Assembly (NCBI RefSeq): GCF_012272855.1
Contig: NZ_JAAXCQ010000001.1
Coordinates: forward strand, 248,001 to 312,000
Direction: 5' to 3'
DNA: 64,000 nt
Source of the DNA: Arenibacter sp. 6A1
GTDB taxonomy: Bacteria > Bacteroidota > Bacteroidia > Flavobacteriales > Flavobacteriaceae
Shown: positions 1-9,402 of the stretch, in pieces
Numbering within the stretch: position 1 is the stretch's first letter
Layout: every line of letters starts with the position of its first letter
The notes under the pieces: generated by a model
Databases searched by the model: none
Seen by the model: only the letters and a program-made list of their open reading frames with translations
Told to the model about the DNA's origin: nothing
Position numbers and translations under genes: made by a program

Positions 1-2
1 AC

Positions 3-2381
3 GGCTATGACAACAGAAGGAATTTTTATTTAAAAGACTGGTACCTTACTCCAGCCGTCTATGACGGCACTTGGCATTTATATTCCAATAAGAATCTAGA
101 AGATTTATATACAGGCATCACCAATACCACCATCAACCTATTTATTCCCAAGGACCTGTTTATAGCCTCTAATTTTTCTACCACCCATAAGGTCACACTT
201 TCCCATGGAAAACATATTACCCTAACAGGCATCAGGCAAAAGAGTTGTGAAATTATCCTGGCTCCAGTAAATCATTTTACGAAACACCAAACCCCCAGTC
301 TCACCCTGATTACCGATTTGGAAACCTTCCGGTATGATCCGATTGCCTCTGGAATTTCAATAAATAGAATTGCAGATTTTATTCAAAACAACTTAGGCGA
401 TTACCCACATCCACAGTTATTGGTCAGTGAAATAGATTACAATAAGGACCCCTTGTACGGCATCAGCCAGTTACCGTCCTTTATCAGGCCCTATGAAGAG
501 CAGTTTCAATTTGAGATGAAGGTTTTAAAAACTGCGCTTAACAGTATCGTTAAAGAAACTTTGTTCCTAAACCCGAGAACGGAAAAATGGGTTACAGACG
601 CCATTGTAAACTACCTGATGATTGCTTTTGTGGAGGATTATTATCCAGATCAAAAATTATTAGGAAAATTGTCCTCCTTATGGGGGGTGCGAAATTTCCA
701 TCTTGCCCAGATGGATTTCAACGAGCAATACCCCTTATTACAGATGTTGTCGGCCCGTAGAAATTCGGATCAATCATTAAGGACAGAAAATGATTCTTTA
801 ATAAAATTCAACCAAAAAATTGCCAATAGATATAAAGCAGGCTTAGGATTAGCGTATTTGGCAGACTACACTGGCACCCATCAGGTTGATAATAGCATCA
901 AGGCTTTTTACAAAAACTACCAGCTAAAACCGGTGACCGAAGCGGACTTTAAATTTATGGTTGTCGAAGGATCAAATAAGGATGTAAATTGGTTTTTTGA
1001 CGAATATGTATCGACGACAAAAAAAATAGATTTTAAGATCAAGAATGTTGAAAAGACCGCCGATTCTTTAAAAGTAACTCTAAAGAACAAGCAAGGAACC
1101 AACGTTCCTATTTCTCTTTTTGGCATCAAGAACGACACAGTAGTTTCCAAATATTGGTTTACCAACATCATTTCTGAAAAGACCATTGTGATCCCAAAAA
1201 ATGGTGAAGATCGTCTAGTATTGAACTATGACCAAACCATTCCAGAATACAACCAAAGAGATAACTGGAAGTCTTTAAACGGGTTTTTCTCGAGCAATAA
1301 AAAAATAAAGTTTCAATTTTTTAAGGATGCCGAAGACCCGTATTTCAATCAAGTCTTTTATGTCCCGGTTTTAACGTTCAACCTCTACGACGGATTGGCC
1401 CCGGGATTGCGCTTACATAATAAAACCCTTTTAGAGAGGCCCTTTGTTTTCGATTTTGCGCCCTCCTACGCTACTTCTGAAAAATCCCTGGTTGGGTACG
1501 GGAAATTTAATTACAGGGATTATCACGGCAAAAGCGGACTATATGTAACCAATTATTCTCTAAGAGGAAACACGGCACATTTCCAAAAAAATTCTAGATA
1601 CAGCACCATAAGTCCTGCCGTTGGTTTTGGATGGCGACCAAGCAATTTATTGCTCAACAAAAGATCTTCCTTAGTGTTGCGTTCTGTGAATGTTTTTAGG
1701 GATCTAGATCCGAATTTAGTAGAATCCGATTTGGAAACAGAACCAGATTACAGTGTTTTTAATGCCAAATACACCAATACTTCCAACAATATTTTAAACT
1801 ATTTATCATGGTCCGTAGATGCCCAATATTCTAATAAATTTAGCAAAATAGCCTACGAATTAGAATACCGGAAACTGTTTCAAAACAACAGACAGTTTAA
1901 TTTCCGCTTTTTTGCGGGGAAGTTTTTACGCAACGAAACTGCAGGGGAGACGGACTTTTTCAGTTTCGCACTAGACCGGCCAACCGACTACCTTTTCGAC
2001 TATGAATTCTTAGGAAGATCTGAAGGCTCCGGCATTTACAGTCAGCAAATAATTATTGCCGAAGGTGGCTTTAAGTCAAAGCTAGCCTACCCCTACGCCA
2101 ATGATTGGATGGCAACCATCAATTCGAGCATTAATATTTGGCGGTGGATAGAACTTTACGGCGATTTTGGATTTGTAAAAAACAAAGGGATTTCCCCTAA
2201 AACGGTTTACGATTCTGGAATTCGTCTGAATCTATTGACCGATTATTTCGAATTATACCTGCCTTTATACTCAAATAACGGTTGGGAAATAGCCCAACCA
2301 CATTACGATCAAAAAATTAGATTTGTAATAACCTTCAGCCCAAGGACCCTAACGGGCCTATTTACGAGGAAATGGTTTTAA
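3..2381 (+). CDS. M1-like peptidase-fold / outer-membrane barrel protein, 5' truncated
   Basis: The open frame runs in from the left edge with no stop, so the true start lies outside the window; about 792 residues are visible. The first part resembles the N-terminal and gluzincin regions of M1 aminopeptidases. The last 350 or so residues are rich in alternating aromatic and polar strands and end in Lys-Trp-Phe, as outer-membrane beta barrels do. Where M1 enzymes carry HExxH, the best alignment here gives KTALN (bases 528-542), and the downstream Glu of WLHEG is replaced (WVTDA). The zinc site therefore looks lost. I infer an outer-membrane protein with a periplasmic peptidase-like domain, probably not catalytic. 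The family assignment is by similarity of pattern only. Confidence 0.6.
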   Translation, partial: GYDNRRNFYLKDWYLTPAVYDGTWHLYSNKNLEDLYTGITNTTINLFIPKDLFIASNFSTTHKVTLSHGKHITLTGIRQKSCEIILAPVNHFTKHQTPSLTLITDLETFRYDPIASGISINRIADFIQNNLGDYPHPQLLVSEIDYNKDPLYGISQLPSFIRPYEEQFQFEMKVLKTALNSIVKETLFLNPRTEKWVTDAIVNYLMIAFVEDYYPDQKLLGKLSSLWGVRNFHLAQMDFNEQYPLLQMLSARRNSDQSLRTENDSLIKFNQKIANRYKAGLGLAYLADYTGTHQVDNSIKAFYKNYQLKPVTEADFKFMVVEGSNKDVNWFFDEYVSTTKKIDFKIKNVEKTADSLKVTLKNKQGTNVPISLFGIKNDTVVSKYWFTNIISEKTIVIPKNGEDRLVLNYDQTIPEYNQRDNWKSLNGFFSSNKKIKFQFFKDAEDPYFNQVFYVPVLTFNLYDGLAPGLRLHNKTLLERPFVFDFAPSYATSEKSLVGYGKFNYRDYHGKSGLYVTNYSLRGNTAHFQKNSRYSTISPAVGFGWRPSNLLLNKRSSLVLRSVNVFRDLDPNLVESDLETEPDYSVFNAKYTNTSNNILNYLSWSVDAQYSNKFSKIAYELEYRKLFQNNRQFNFRFFAGKFLRNETAGETDFFSFALDRPTDYLFDYEFLGRSEGSGIYSQQIIIAEGGFKSKLAYPYANDWMATINSSINIWRWIELYGDFGFVKNKGISPKTVYDSGIRLNLLTDYFELYLPLYSNNGWEIAQPHYDQKIRFVITFSPRTLTGLFTRKWF

Positions 2382-2490
2382 ACAATTATTATATTCTTAA
2401 TATTACAGCTTATTTTTTATCATATTCTTATTTTAGAAAAATCTAAGGATTATTCTTTAAACATTATTCATCATTATAGCATTCTATGGG

Positions 2491-2521
2491 TTGCAAAAAC
2501 CATTCTGATTTGATATTTTTG
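2491..2521 (+). promoter_or_regulatory. Bacteroidota-type promoter of the E1 gene
   Basis: TTG at 2491-2493 and TATTTTTG at 2514-2521 are separated by 20 bases. This matches the Bacteroidota TTG / TAnnTTTG consensus, and the start codon follows 22 bases downstream. No experimental support. Confidence 0.55.
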
Positions 2522-2542
2522 TGAGAAACCATTTGTTCTATA

Positions 2543-4954
2543 ATGAATATAAACTCCAAAGTAAGCAATGACATCTCTTTTGATGACTTTCAAGTACAAA
2601 TTTTGAAAGACTACGAAATAGCTGTCACCAGTAGAGAATGTAGCCTATTAGGGCGAAGGGAAGTCTTAACAGGAAAAGCAAAATTCGGAATCTTTGGCGA
2701 TGGCAAAGAATTGCCGCAATTGGCCATGGCCCGTTCTTTCCGCAATGGAGATTTTAGAAGTGGGTATTACCGCGACCAAACCTTTATGATGGCGCTAGGC
2801 CTCCTTACTCCCAAAAACTTTTTTCACGGACTATACGCTACTACGGATTTAACCAAGGACCCTATGAGCGGCGGAAGGCAAATGGGAGGGCATTTCTCTA
2901 CCTTTAGCCTCAACGAAGATGGTAGCTGGAAAGATCTTACCAAACAAAAAAACAGCAGCTCGGACATTTCTTGTACTTCTGGGCAAATGCCAAGATTACT
3001 AGGTTTGGCTCAGGCTTCAAAAATATACAGAAACGTTAAGGGTTTAAAAGGCGACAAATTTTCGGTCAACGGAAATGAGGTTGCTTGGGGTACCATTGGA
3101 AATGCCAGTACTAGTGAAGGTGCCTTTTTTGAAACCATTAACGCTGCAGGGGTATTGCAAGTACCTATGGTCATCAGTGTTTGGGACGACCATTATGGAA
3201 TTTCGGTACATGCAAAACACCAGACGACCAAGGAAGACATTTCTGAGGTTTTAAGTGGCTTTCAACGCGATAAGAAAAATGCCGGTTTTGAGATCCTTAA
3301 AGTAAAGGGATGGGATTATACCGCATTGATTCACGCCTATGAAAACGCCGCAGATATCGCCAGAGAACAACATGTTCCCGTTCTTGTTCATGTGACGGAA
3401 CTTACCCAGCCCCAAGGGCACTCAACTTCTGGATCGCATGAGCGTTATAAAAGCGAAAAACGATTGGAATGGGAAAGGGAAAATGATTGCAACAAACGCT
3501 ACAGGGAGTGGATTTTAGAAAATAAAATTGCCACAGAAGAGGATTTAAAAATTCTCGAAAAGAATATAAAAAAACAAATAAGGGCAGCGAAAAAGGAAGC
3601 TTGGGAAGAATTTTTAGCACCTCATAAAGCGCAGAAAAAAGCCCTTGTTCAATTATTGGATAATGTTTCGAGTGGCAGTGCCAACAAACATTTTATTATC
3701 AAACTTAAAAACGATCTAATAGCGATCGAGGAACCTATTAAGAAAGACTTGGCTTCCAAAGCCAGAAAAGCAATACGCTATTTAATAGGTGAAAACAGCG
3801 CCGAAAAAGAAGCCTTGGTCAAATGGACCCAGCAGTATTTAGCGGATTCACAATCAAAATTCAGTTCGCATTTATACAATGAATTGGCTAATAATGCCCT
3901 TAATGTTCCCGAGGTAAAACCCACCTATGATGCCGATGCCGAGAAAGTAGATGGTAGGGTAATTTTAAGGGACAATTTTGACCTTTTATTTGAAAGACAT
4001 AAAGAAGCCTTAATTTTTGGTGAAGATACAGGGGCGATAGGCGATGTAAACCAAGGGCTGGAAGGGCTACAGAAAAAATATGGGGAGCTAAGGGTTGCCG
4101 ATACCGGCATTAGAGAAGCCACCATAATTGGACAAGGAATAGGAATGGCTATGAGAGGACTACGCCCAATAGCTGAAATTCAGTATTTAGATTATATCTT
4201 CTACGCACTTTATACCCTGACCGATGATTTAGCTACCCTGCTGTACAGAACTGTAGGGAAACAAAAAGCCCCACTGATCGTTAGGACCCGTGGACACCGC
4301 CTAGAAGGCATTTGGCATTCCGGATCCCAGATGGGAGGCCTAATACACTTGTTACGAGGCATGTATATCCTAGTCCCTAGAAACATGACCAAAGCAGCCG
4401 GATTTTACAACACCTTAATGAAAGGAAATGAACCCGCGTTATTGATCGAAAGTCTAAACGGATACCGTCTTAAGGAACCCCTACCCAATAACCTAGGGGA
4501 GCTATGCACTCCAATCGGGGTCGTAGAAACCGTAAGAGAAGGAGAAGATATCACCTTGCTTTCTTATGGGTCTACGCTTAGGATTGTTTTACAGGCAGCC
4601 AAGGAATTACAAGAAGTAGGGATTAATGCGGAAGTTATTGACGCCCAATCTCTTTTGCCTTTTGACATTAAGCAGGATGTTGTAAAAAGTGTTCAAAAAA
4701 CAAGTCGATTGCTAATTATAGACGAGGATGTGCCCGGTGCTTGTTCTGCTTATCTAATGCATGAAGTTGTTGAGAAACAAGGGGCTTATAAATATTTAGA
4801 TAGTGCCCCGCAAACACTCACCGCTAAACCGCATAGGCCTGCCTACGCAACAGATGGTGATTACTTTTCCAAGCCTAACCTCGAAGATATTTTCGAAAAG
4901 GTGTACAGTATTATGCACGAGTCGGATCCCAAAAGCTTTCCCGCCTTTATTTAA
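2543..4954 (+). CDS. 2-oxoacid dehydrogenase E1, fused alpha and beta subunits
   Basis: Thiamine-diphosphate E1 component that decarboxylates a 2-oxoacid and passes the acyl group to a lipoyl E2; probably a branched-chain type, but the substrate is not proven. The 803 residues carry an alpha-type domain (about 1-340), a charged linker, and a beta-type transketolase domain (about 470-803) with FGEDTG and the C-terminal transketolase fold. Separate E1 alpha and beta chains are about 350-400 and 330 residues, so this is a full fusion. The usual cofactor motif GDG...NN reads GNA...DD here (GTIGNASTSEG, then SVWDDHYGIS), so Asp and Asn appear exchanged. No E2 or E3 gene is nearby. The start follows a good promoter. 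Confidence 0.85.
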   Translation: MNINSKVSNDISFDDFQVQILKDYEIAVTSRECSLLGRREVLTGKAKFGIFGDGKELPQLAMARSFRNGDFRSGYYRDQTFMMALGLLTPKNFFHGLYATTDLTKDPMSGGRQMGGHFSTFSLNEDGSWKDLTKQKNSSSDISCTSGQMPRLLGLAQASKIYRNVKGLKGDKFSVNGNEVAWGTIGNASTSEGAFFETINAAGVLQVPMVISVWDDHYGISVHAKHQTTKEDISEVLSGFQRDKKNAGFEILKVKGWDYTALIHAYENAADIAREQHVPVLVHVTELTQPQGHSTSGSHERYKSEKRLEWERENDCNKRYREWILENKIATEEDLKILEKNIKKQIRAAKKEAWEEFLAPHKAQKKALVQLLDNVSSGSANKHFIIKLKNDLIAIEEPIKKDLASKARKAIRYLIGENSAEKEALVKWTQQYLADSQSKFSSHLYNELANNALNVPEVKPTYDADAEKVDGRVILRDNFDLLFERHKEALIFGEDTGAIGDVNQGLEGLQKKYGELRVADTGIREATIIGQGIGMAMRGLRPIAEIQYLDYIFYALYTLTDDLATLLYRTVGKQKAPLIVRTRGHRLEGIWHSGSQMGGLIHLLRGMYILVPRNMTKAAGFYNTLMKGNEPALLIESLNGYRLKEPLPNNLGELCTPIGVVETVREGEDITLLSYGSTLRIVLQAAKELQEVGINAEVIDAQSLLPFDIKQDVVKSVQKTSRLLIIDEDVPGACSAYLMHEVVEKQGAYKYLDSAPQTLTAKPHRPAYATDGDYFSKPNLEDIFEKVYSIMHESDPKSFPAFI

Positions 4955-5010
4955 AGCAGATAAAAACAAGAAAAGGATTTTTCTTATTTAAGATATCTAT
5001 TACAAAAAAG

Positions 5011-5043
5011 ACACCTCTAGAATATTCGGAGGTGTTTTTTTTT
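5011..5043 (+). terminator. Rho-independent terminator after E1 gene
   Basis: ACACCTC (5011-5017) pairs with GAGGTGT (5029-5035) and is followed by a run of T. It lies 57 bases after the E1 stop. Confidence 0.85.
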
Positions 5044-5110
5044 ATTTTCTATTTAAATAGGAACACTTAAATTTATGGTTATTTTAGCCTCAAAAAGAAA
5101 AATTTACTAG

Positions 5111-5488
5111 ATGAAAAATTCCATTTTAAAAGACATTGGACTTGCGTTTTTACGGATGGGTGCCGCTGCCATGATGATCACCCACGGATTGCCTAAATTT
5201 CAAAAACTCGTCGGCGGAAATCTTCAATTTGCAGATCCTATTGGTATTGGAAGCACACCTTCCTTAGTACTTACAGTGCTCGCCGAGTTTGTATGTCCCA
5301 TTCTAATTTTTGTGGGATTTAAAACCCGTTGGGCTAGCGTACCTGTTGTAATTACTATGCTGGTCGCTGGTTTGGTCGTGCACGCTGCCGACCCGTTTAA
5401 AACGAAAGAGATGGCACTTTTATACGCCCTTATCTTTATCACTATTTTAGTTTTGGGACCAGGAAAATATAGTTTGGACAGAAAGTAA
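5111..5488 (+). CDS. DoxX family membrane protein
   Basis: Small integral membrane protein of 125 residues with four predicted hydrophobic segments. The typical DoxX opening is present: a helix with LAFLRMGAAAMMITHGLPKF, then FADPIGIG. Family members are thought to act in membrane redox or quinol-linked processes, but function is unsettled. It stands alone between two terminators, facing holA. Confidence 0.8.
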   Translation: MKNSILKDIGLAFLRMGAAAMMITHGLPKFQKLVGGNLQFADPIGIGSTPSLVLTVLAEFVCPILIFVGFKTRWASVPVVITMLVAGLVVHAADPFKTKEMALLYALIFITILVLGPGKYSLDRK

Positions 5489-5493
5489 ATAAA

Positions 5494-5529
5494 AATACCA
5501 ATGGGTGTTTGTAACACCCATTGGTATTT
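5494..5529. terminator. Bidirectional terminator between doxX-like gene and holA
   Basis: A perfect 16-bp stem, 5494-5509 with 5513-5528, has a three-base loop. T-rich flanks lie on either side, and the genes converge on it. The last base of the stem falls in the holA stop codon. Confidence 0.85.
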
Positions 5530-6526
5530 AAAATATTCTTACCAATAGTTCTTTTAGAAGATCTTGTTGGGTCATTCCAGCCCCTACTCCTTTTCCTTTC
5601 ACATCTAATTCTCTTAAATGTGACACTATCTCGCTCACCCTTCTCATGGGATAATTTTTTGCCGCTAACTGAATTTCAGGAACTAAAAAAGGTTTAACCC
5701 CTAGGGACGATACAACATTTGCTTTAGAATGGTCTTTTAACCCGTGATATCCCAACAACTGAATAAAAAAAGAATATAACAAGGAGATGGTCAACACAAA
5801 GGGGTTGTCCTTAGGATTCTGTGAAAAGTAATTCACTATCCTAGCTGCCTTTACAAAGTCGCGTTCTATAACGGCTTTTTTTAATTCAAAATTGTTGTAA
5901 TCTTTACTAATCCCAATATTAAGCTCTATTGCTTCTGGTGTAATTTCTACCCCCTTTGGAACCATCATACACAATTTATCCAATTCCTTATCGATCCTTC
6001 CTAAATCTGTCCCTAAAAATTCTACCAATAATTCGGCCGCTTTATGGGTTATGCCATAGCCTTTTACCTTTAATACTTTTTTAATCCAATCAGCGACCTT
6101 GTTTTCGTATAGTTTTTTGCTCTCAAAAAAGACGCCTTTTTTTTGAATTTCCTTGTAGAGTTTTTTTCTTTTGTCTAGTTTACTGTTCTTATAGCATACC
6201 ACCAAAACTGTGGAAGGTTGTGGTTGCTCGGCGTATGCTGCCAACCCTTCTATGGACCGAGACAAATGCTGTGCTTCTTTCACTATTACCACCTGACGCT
6301 CTGCCATCATAGGATACCTTTTAGCATTCCCAACAACATCGTCTACAGTAACATCCTTTCCGTATAGTACCACTTGGTTAAACCCACGTTCTTCCTCTGA
6401 CAAAATACTTTTTTCTATGAACTCGGAAATCTTATCTATAAAATAAGGTTCCTCTCCGGTCAGAAAATATATGGGTGCTATATTTCCTTTTTTTATATTG
6501 CCAACAATCAGTTTTACTTCATCCAT
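5528..6526 (-). CDS. holA: DNA polymerase III subunit delta
   Basis: Clamp-loader delta subunit, which opens the beta sliding clamp during replication. The 332 residues show the family opening (IAPIYFLTGEEPYFIDKI, about 17-34), a AAA+-like fold without Walker motifs, and the collar domain near the C terminus. Length is normal (about 330-345). It starts 27 bases from a divergent gene, so the two share a very short promoter region. Confidence 0.92.
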   Translation of the reverse strand: MDEVKLIVGNIKKGNIAPIYFLTGEEPYFIDKISEFIEKSILSEEERGFNQVVLYGKDVTVDDVVGNAKRYPMMAERQVVIVKEAQHLSRSIEGLAAYAEQPQPSTVLVVCYKNSKLDKRKKLYKEIQKKGVFFESKKLYENKVADWIKKVLKVKGYGITHKAAELLVEFLGTDLGRIDKELDKLCMMVPKGVEITPEAIELNIGISKDYNNFELKKAVIERDFVKAARIVNYFSQNPKDNPFVLTISLLYSFFIQLLGYHGLKDHSKANVVSSLGVKPFLVPEIQLAAKNYPMRRVSEIVSHLRELDVKGKGVGAGMTQQDLLKELLVRIF

Positions 6527-6553
6527 TTAAAAAAATTCATCAACTTTGCCCCT

Positions 6554-7009
6554 ATGCAGCCATTAAATTACCCCGCATATGACTTCCGATTCAAAAATAG
6601 GGAAAATAAAGTCTATATATTTGATGCCGTCCGCAAAAAATTTGTGGTTTTACAACCCGAAGAATGGGTACGGCAACATGTTGTACAACACTTGGTATCC
6701 GAGAAAAAATACCCCATCAGTCATATCAATGTCGAAAAACAACTCACCGTCAATAAATTAAAAAAAAGGTATGATGTGGTTATTTTCAATCCTAGCGGAA
6801 CCATTGAAGTACTCGTAGAGTGCAAAGCACCGCAAGTAGTCATCACTCAGCAGGTCTTTGATCAAATTGCCAGGTACAACCTTCAATTAAAAGCGAGGTA
6901 TTTGATCGTGACCAATGGCCTAGATCATTTTTTTTGTGAAATGGACTTTGAGAATGAACAATATAATTTTTTAAGAGATATCCCCGGTTACAAAGTCCAA
7001 CAACCCTAA
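6554..7009 (+). CDS. HsdR N-terminal-like PD-(D/E)xK domain protein
   Basis: Stand-alone 151-residue protein resembling the nuclease domain found at the N terminus of type I restriction HsdR subunits. The catalytic pattern is visible: Asp74 (KKRYDVVIF), Glu89-x-Lys91 (VLVECKAP), then a QxxxY element at 104-108 (QIARY). No helicase part and no hsdM or hsdS follow, so this is not a working type I system. Its divergent position next to holA suggests, but does not prove, a housekeeping role in DNA metabolism. Only 27 bases separate the two starts. Confidence 0.75.
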   Translation: MQPLNYPAYDFRFKNRENKVYIFDAVRKKFVVLQPEEWVRQHVVQHLVSEKKYPISHINVEKQLTVNKLKKRYDVVIFNPSGTIEVLVECKAPQVVITQQVFDQIARYNLQLKARYLIVTNGLDHFFCEMDFENEQYNFLRDIPGYKVQQP

Positions 7010-7212
7010 GAGCGGTCTTCTTTTACTGAAGAGAAAGGTCATTTAACCCCAAGTTTAGCTTTTATATAGATACACCTCCAATTACTTTAATAACGGTACC
7101 CCGAACCCTAAACCTATATAGAAGGGGAATTAGAAAATAAATCTTTAAATTGCCCTCTTAATCAAAGTTTAACCAAATACTTGAACCACCCTAATATTCT
7201 GGGCTCACATAG

Positions 7213-8217
7213 ATGTCAAAAATAGCAATCGTTATACTTAACTGGAACGGAAAGGATCTTTTGGAAAAATTTCTCCCTTCCGTAATCGAATTTTCCAAGG
7301 GCGCAGATATATATGTAGCCGACAATGCGTCAACGGATAGGTCAGTCCCATTTATAAAGGAAAATTTCCCGACGATAAAAATCGTTCAAAACACCGAAAA
7401 TGGCGGTTATGCTAAAGGATACAACGACGCTCTAAAACATGTAAAGGCAGATATTTATTGCCTGTTAAATTCAGATGTAGAAGTTACCCCAGACTGGTTG
7501 CTCCCCATAGAAAATGAATTTAACCGCAACCCTGAAGTGGCTATACTACAGCCAAAAATACTGGATTACAACCAAAAACATTTATTTGAATATGCCGGCG
7601 CAGCAGGTGGATTTATGGATCAGCTAGGATATCCTTTTTGCAGGGGCCGAATTTTCCAGGAAATTGAGCAGGATACGGGACAATACAATGACCTTAAAGA
7701 AATATTTTGGGCCTCTGGCGCCTGTTTTTTTATCAGAAGCGAGGTTTTTCACAAATTTCAGGGCTTCGATGAGGATTATTTTGCCCATCAGGAAGAAATA
7801 GACCTATGTTGGCGCGCCAAAAACCATGGATACAAAGTCTTTTATATAGGGACCTCACAGGTGTATCACGTAGGCGGATCGACGCTAGATTCTATGAACC
7901 CCAATAAGACTATGTACAATTTTAGGAACTCTTTATTCTCAATTCTGAAGAATCTACCGCTAAAAAAGTCGCTCCTCCTTATATTTTTACGGCTATTACT
8001 CGACGGAATTGCCGGGTTGAACTATATTTTTCAGGGCAAATTCAGCCACTGTTGGGCAATTTTTAGGGCTCATTTGAGTTTTTACCAAAATTTTTCCAGA
8101 ATGTTAAAGAAAAGAGAAAGAGCCAATTTTACTACTAATTATTTCATAACCAAGTCCATTGTATGGGCACACTACGTATATCATGTGAAAAACTTTAACG
8201 TTTTAGTAAAATATTAA
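7213..8217 (+). CDS. Glycosyltransferase family 2
   Basis: GT-A fold transferase of 334 residues, probably using a nucleotide sugar in surface polysaccharide synthesis. It opens with IAIVILNWNG and carries ADNASTD (nucleotide binding) and LLNSDVEV (metal-binding SDV in place of DxD). The acceptor region follows (GFDEDYFAHQEEIDLCWRA, the ED motif). A hydrophobic, basic C-terminal stretch from about residue 250 may bind the membrane. It is most like rhamnosyltransferase-type members, but the sugar cannot be read from sequence. It stands alone; the 200 bases upstream hold nothing recognised. Confidence 0.85.
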   Translation: MSKIAIVILNWNGKDLLEKFLPSVIEFSKGADIYVADNASTDRSVPFIKENFPTIKIVQNTENGGYAKGYNDALKHVKADIYCLLNSDVEVTPDWLLPIENEFNRNPEVAILQPKILDYNQKHLFEYAGAAGGFMDQLGYPFCRGRIFQEIEQDTGQYNDLKEIFWASGACFFIRSEVFHKFQGFDEDYFAHQEEIDLCWRAKNHGYKVFYIGTSQVYHVGGSTLDSMNPNKTMYNFRNSLFSILKNLPLKKSLLLIFLRLLLDGIAGLNYIFQGKFSHCWAIFRAHLSFYQNFSRMLKKRERANFTTNYFITKSIVWAHYVYHVKNFNVLVKY

Positions 8218-8262
8218 CGAATAAGCACTAGTAAGACCCTTCTTTTTATATATTTTTACCCT

Positions 8263-8270
8263 TACTTTTG
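8263..8270 (+). promoter_or_regulatory. -7 element of ompA-type gene promoter
   Basis: TACTTTTG matches TAnnTTTG exactly. A T-rich TTC lies at the expected -33 distance (8240-8242). The start codon is 51 bases downstream. Confidence 0.45.
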
Positions 8271-8321
8271 GAAACTTATAGAGAACCAAAATTTTAAACT
8301 ATTAACACTATTTAAATAATT

Positions 8322-9161
8322 ATGAAAAAAATCATTTTAGGCTGTTTAGGAGTAACTCTTTTGTTATCCTCATGTGTATCATCAAAAAAATACGCTAATC
8401 TAGAGGCCAAACAAAAAGAAACACAAGATTTATTAAATTCAGCTACGGTTAAATTAAACACTTGTTTAGCTAACACATCTAGAATGCAAACTTTAGAAGA
8501 GCAAAATGCATTCTTAAAAGCTAACAACCAAGAGTTAATCAACAACATGGGTAACTTAACTACCCTAACAAGCAAAGGTGCTGCCAACTTAGAGAAGTCT
8601 TTAGAGAGCCTAAGAGAAAAGGACCTTACTATCAGAAAATTAAACGATGCTATCACAAGAAGAGATTCTGTTAACTTATCTTTAGTTCAGAGCTTAAAAG
8701 GTGTTCTTGGAAACTTGGATGACGAGGATATCGAAATCAGCGTAGAAAAAGGAGTGGTATTCGTTTCTATCTCTGACAAATTATTATTTAGCAGCGGAAG
8801 CTACAACGTAACTTCAAAAGCTAAAGAAGTTTTAGGAAAAGTTGCCAAAGTAGTTAACAACAAGCCTGATTTTGAATTTATGGTAGAAGGTCATACTGAC
8901 ACTGTACCTTACAAGAGCAACGCTGTTATTAAAGACAACTGGGATCTTTCTGTAAAACGTGCTACTTCTGTTGTTCGTATCTTACAAAATGAATTCGGTG
9001 TAGATCCTAAGCGTATGACTGCTGCTGGAAGATCTGAATACATCCCTGTATCTGCTACTGACAAGTCTAAAAACAGAAGAACTCGTATCGTTGTTCTTCC
9101 TAAAATTGACCAATTCTACAGCATGATCGAAGAAGGAATGAAAGACCCTAAGATCAACTAA
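8322..9161 (+). CDS. OmpA family peptidoglycan-binding lipoprotein
   Basis: Outer-membrane lipoprotein of 279 residues tying the outer membrane to peptidoglycan. It has a lipoprotein signal with lipobox LSSC (Cys18), a coiled-coil region of about 22-115, and an OmpA C-terminal domain of about 135-262. The ligand residues of that domain are present: GHTD (190-193), an Arg in LSVKRA (209-214) and NRR (251-253). Synonymous codon choice looks uniform, as in strongly expressed genes. A paralogue with a degraded ligand site lies at 16315-17124. A promoter and a strong terminator make this a single-gene unit. Confidence 0.9.
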   Translation: MKKIILGCLGVTLLLSSCVSSKKYANLEAKQKETQDLLNSATVKLNTCLANTSRMQTLEEQNAFLKANNQELINNMGNLTTLTSKGAANLEKSLESLREKDLTIRKLNDAITRRDSVNLSLVQSLKGVLGNLDDEDIEISVEKGVVFVSISDKLLFSSGSYNVTSKAKEVLGKVAKVVNNKPDFEFMVEGHTDTVPYKSNAVIKDNWDLSVKRATSVVRILQNEFGVDPKRMTAAGRSEYIPVSATDKSKNRRTRIVVLPKIDQFYSMIEEGMKDPKIN

Positions 9162-9182
9162 GACATATCTTTTTTAAAAGAG

Positions 9183-9212
9183 AAAAAGCGACCTAATTGG
9201 TCGCTTTTTTTA
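9183..9212 (+). terminator. Rho-independent terminator of ompA-type gene
   Basis: AAAGCGACC pairs with GGTCGCTTT around a five-base loop, followed by a T run. It lies 21 bases after the stop codon. Confidence 0.9.
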
Positions 9213-9322
9213 TTACCATAATTTTTTAAAATGGTCGCTTTGAGAGTATTTTCTAAAAAGAAATGGCCGCATATTATAGGATATTCTCTTCGGAATCTCC
9301 ATCCTTTTTGGCATTGTAATGG

Positions 9323-9402
9323 GGGCGTTCCCTCCTTCGTCGGTCGGGCCCTTGGCTATATCCCTTGCGTTGCTGCGGGGATGCCGCCGCGGTCCCTAAC
9401 GC
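9323..9402 (-). repeat. GCGTTAG...GGGAACGCCC dispersed element, copy 1
   Basis: This 80-bp stretch matches the reverse complement of 29946-30025 with 6 differences and shares both ends with 54937-55024. It is GC-rich in an AT-rich gap. The 63-codon open frame over it is a by-product of the repeat. The rest of the gap 9213-9636 holds no gene I can support. Confidence 0.85.
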
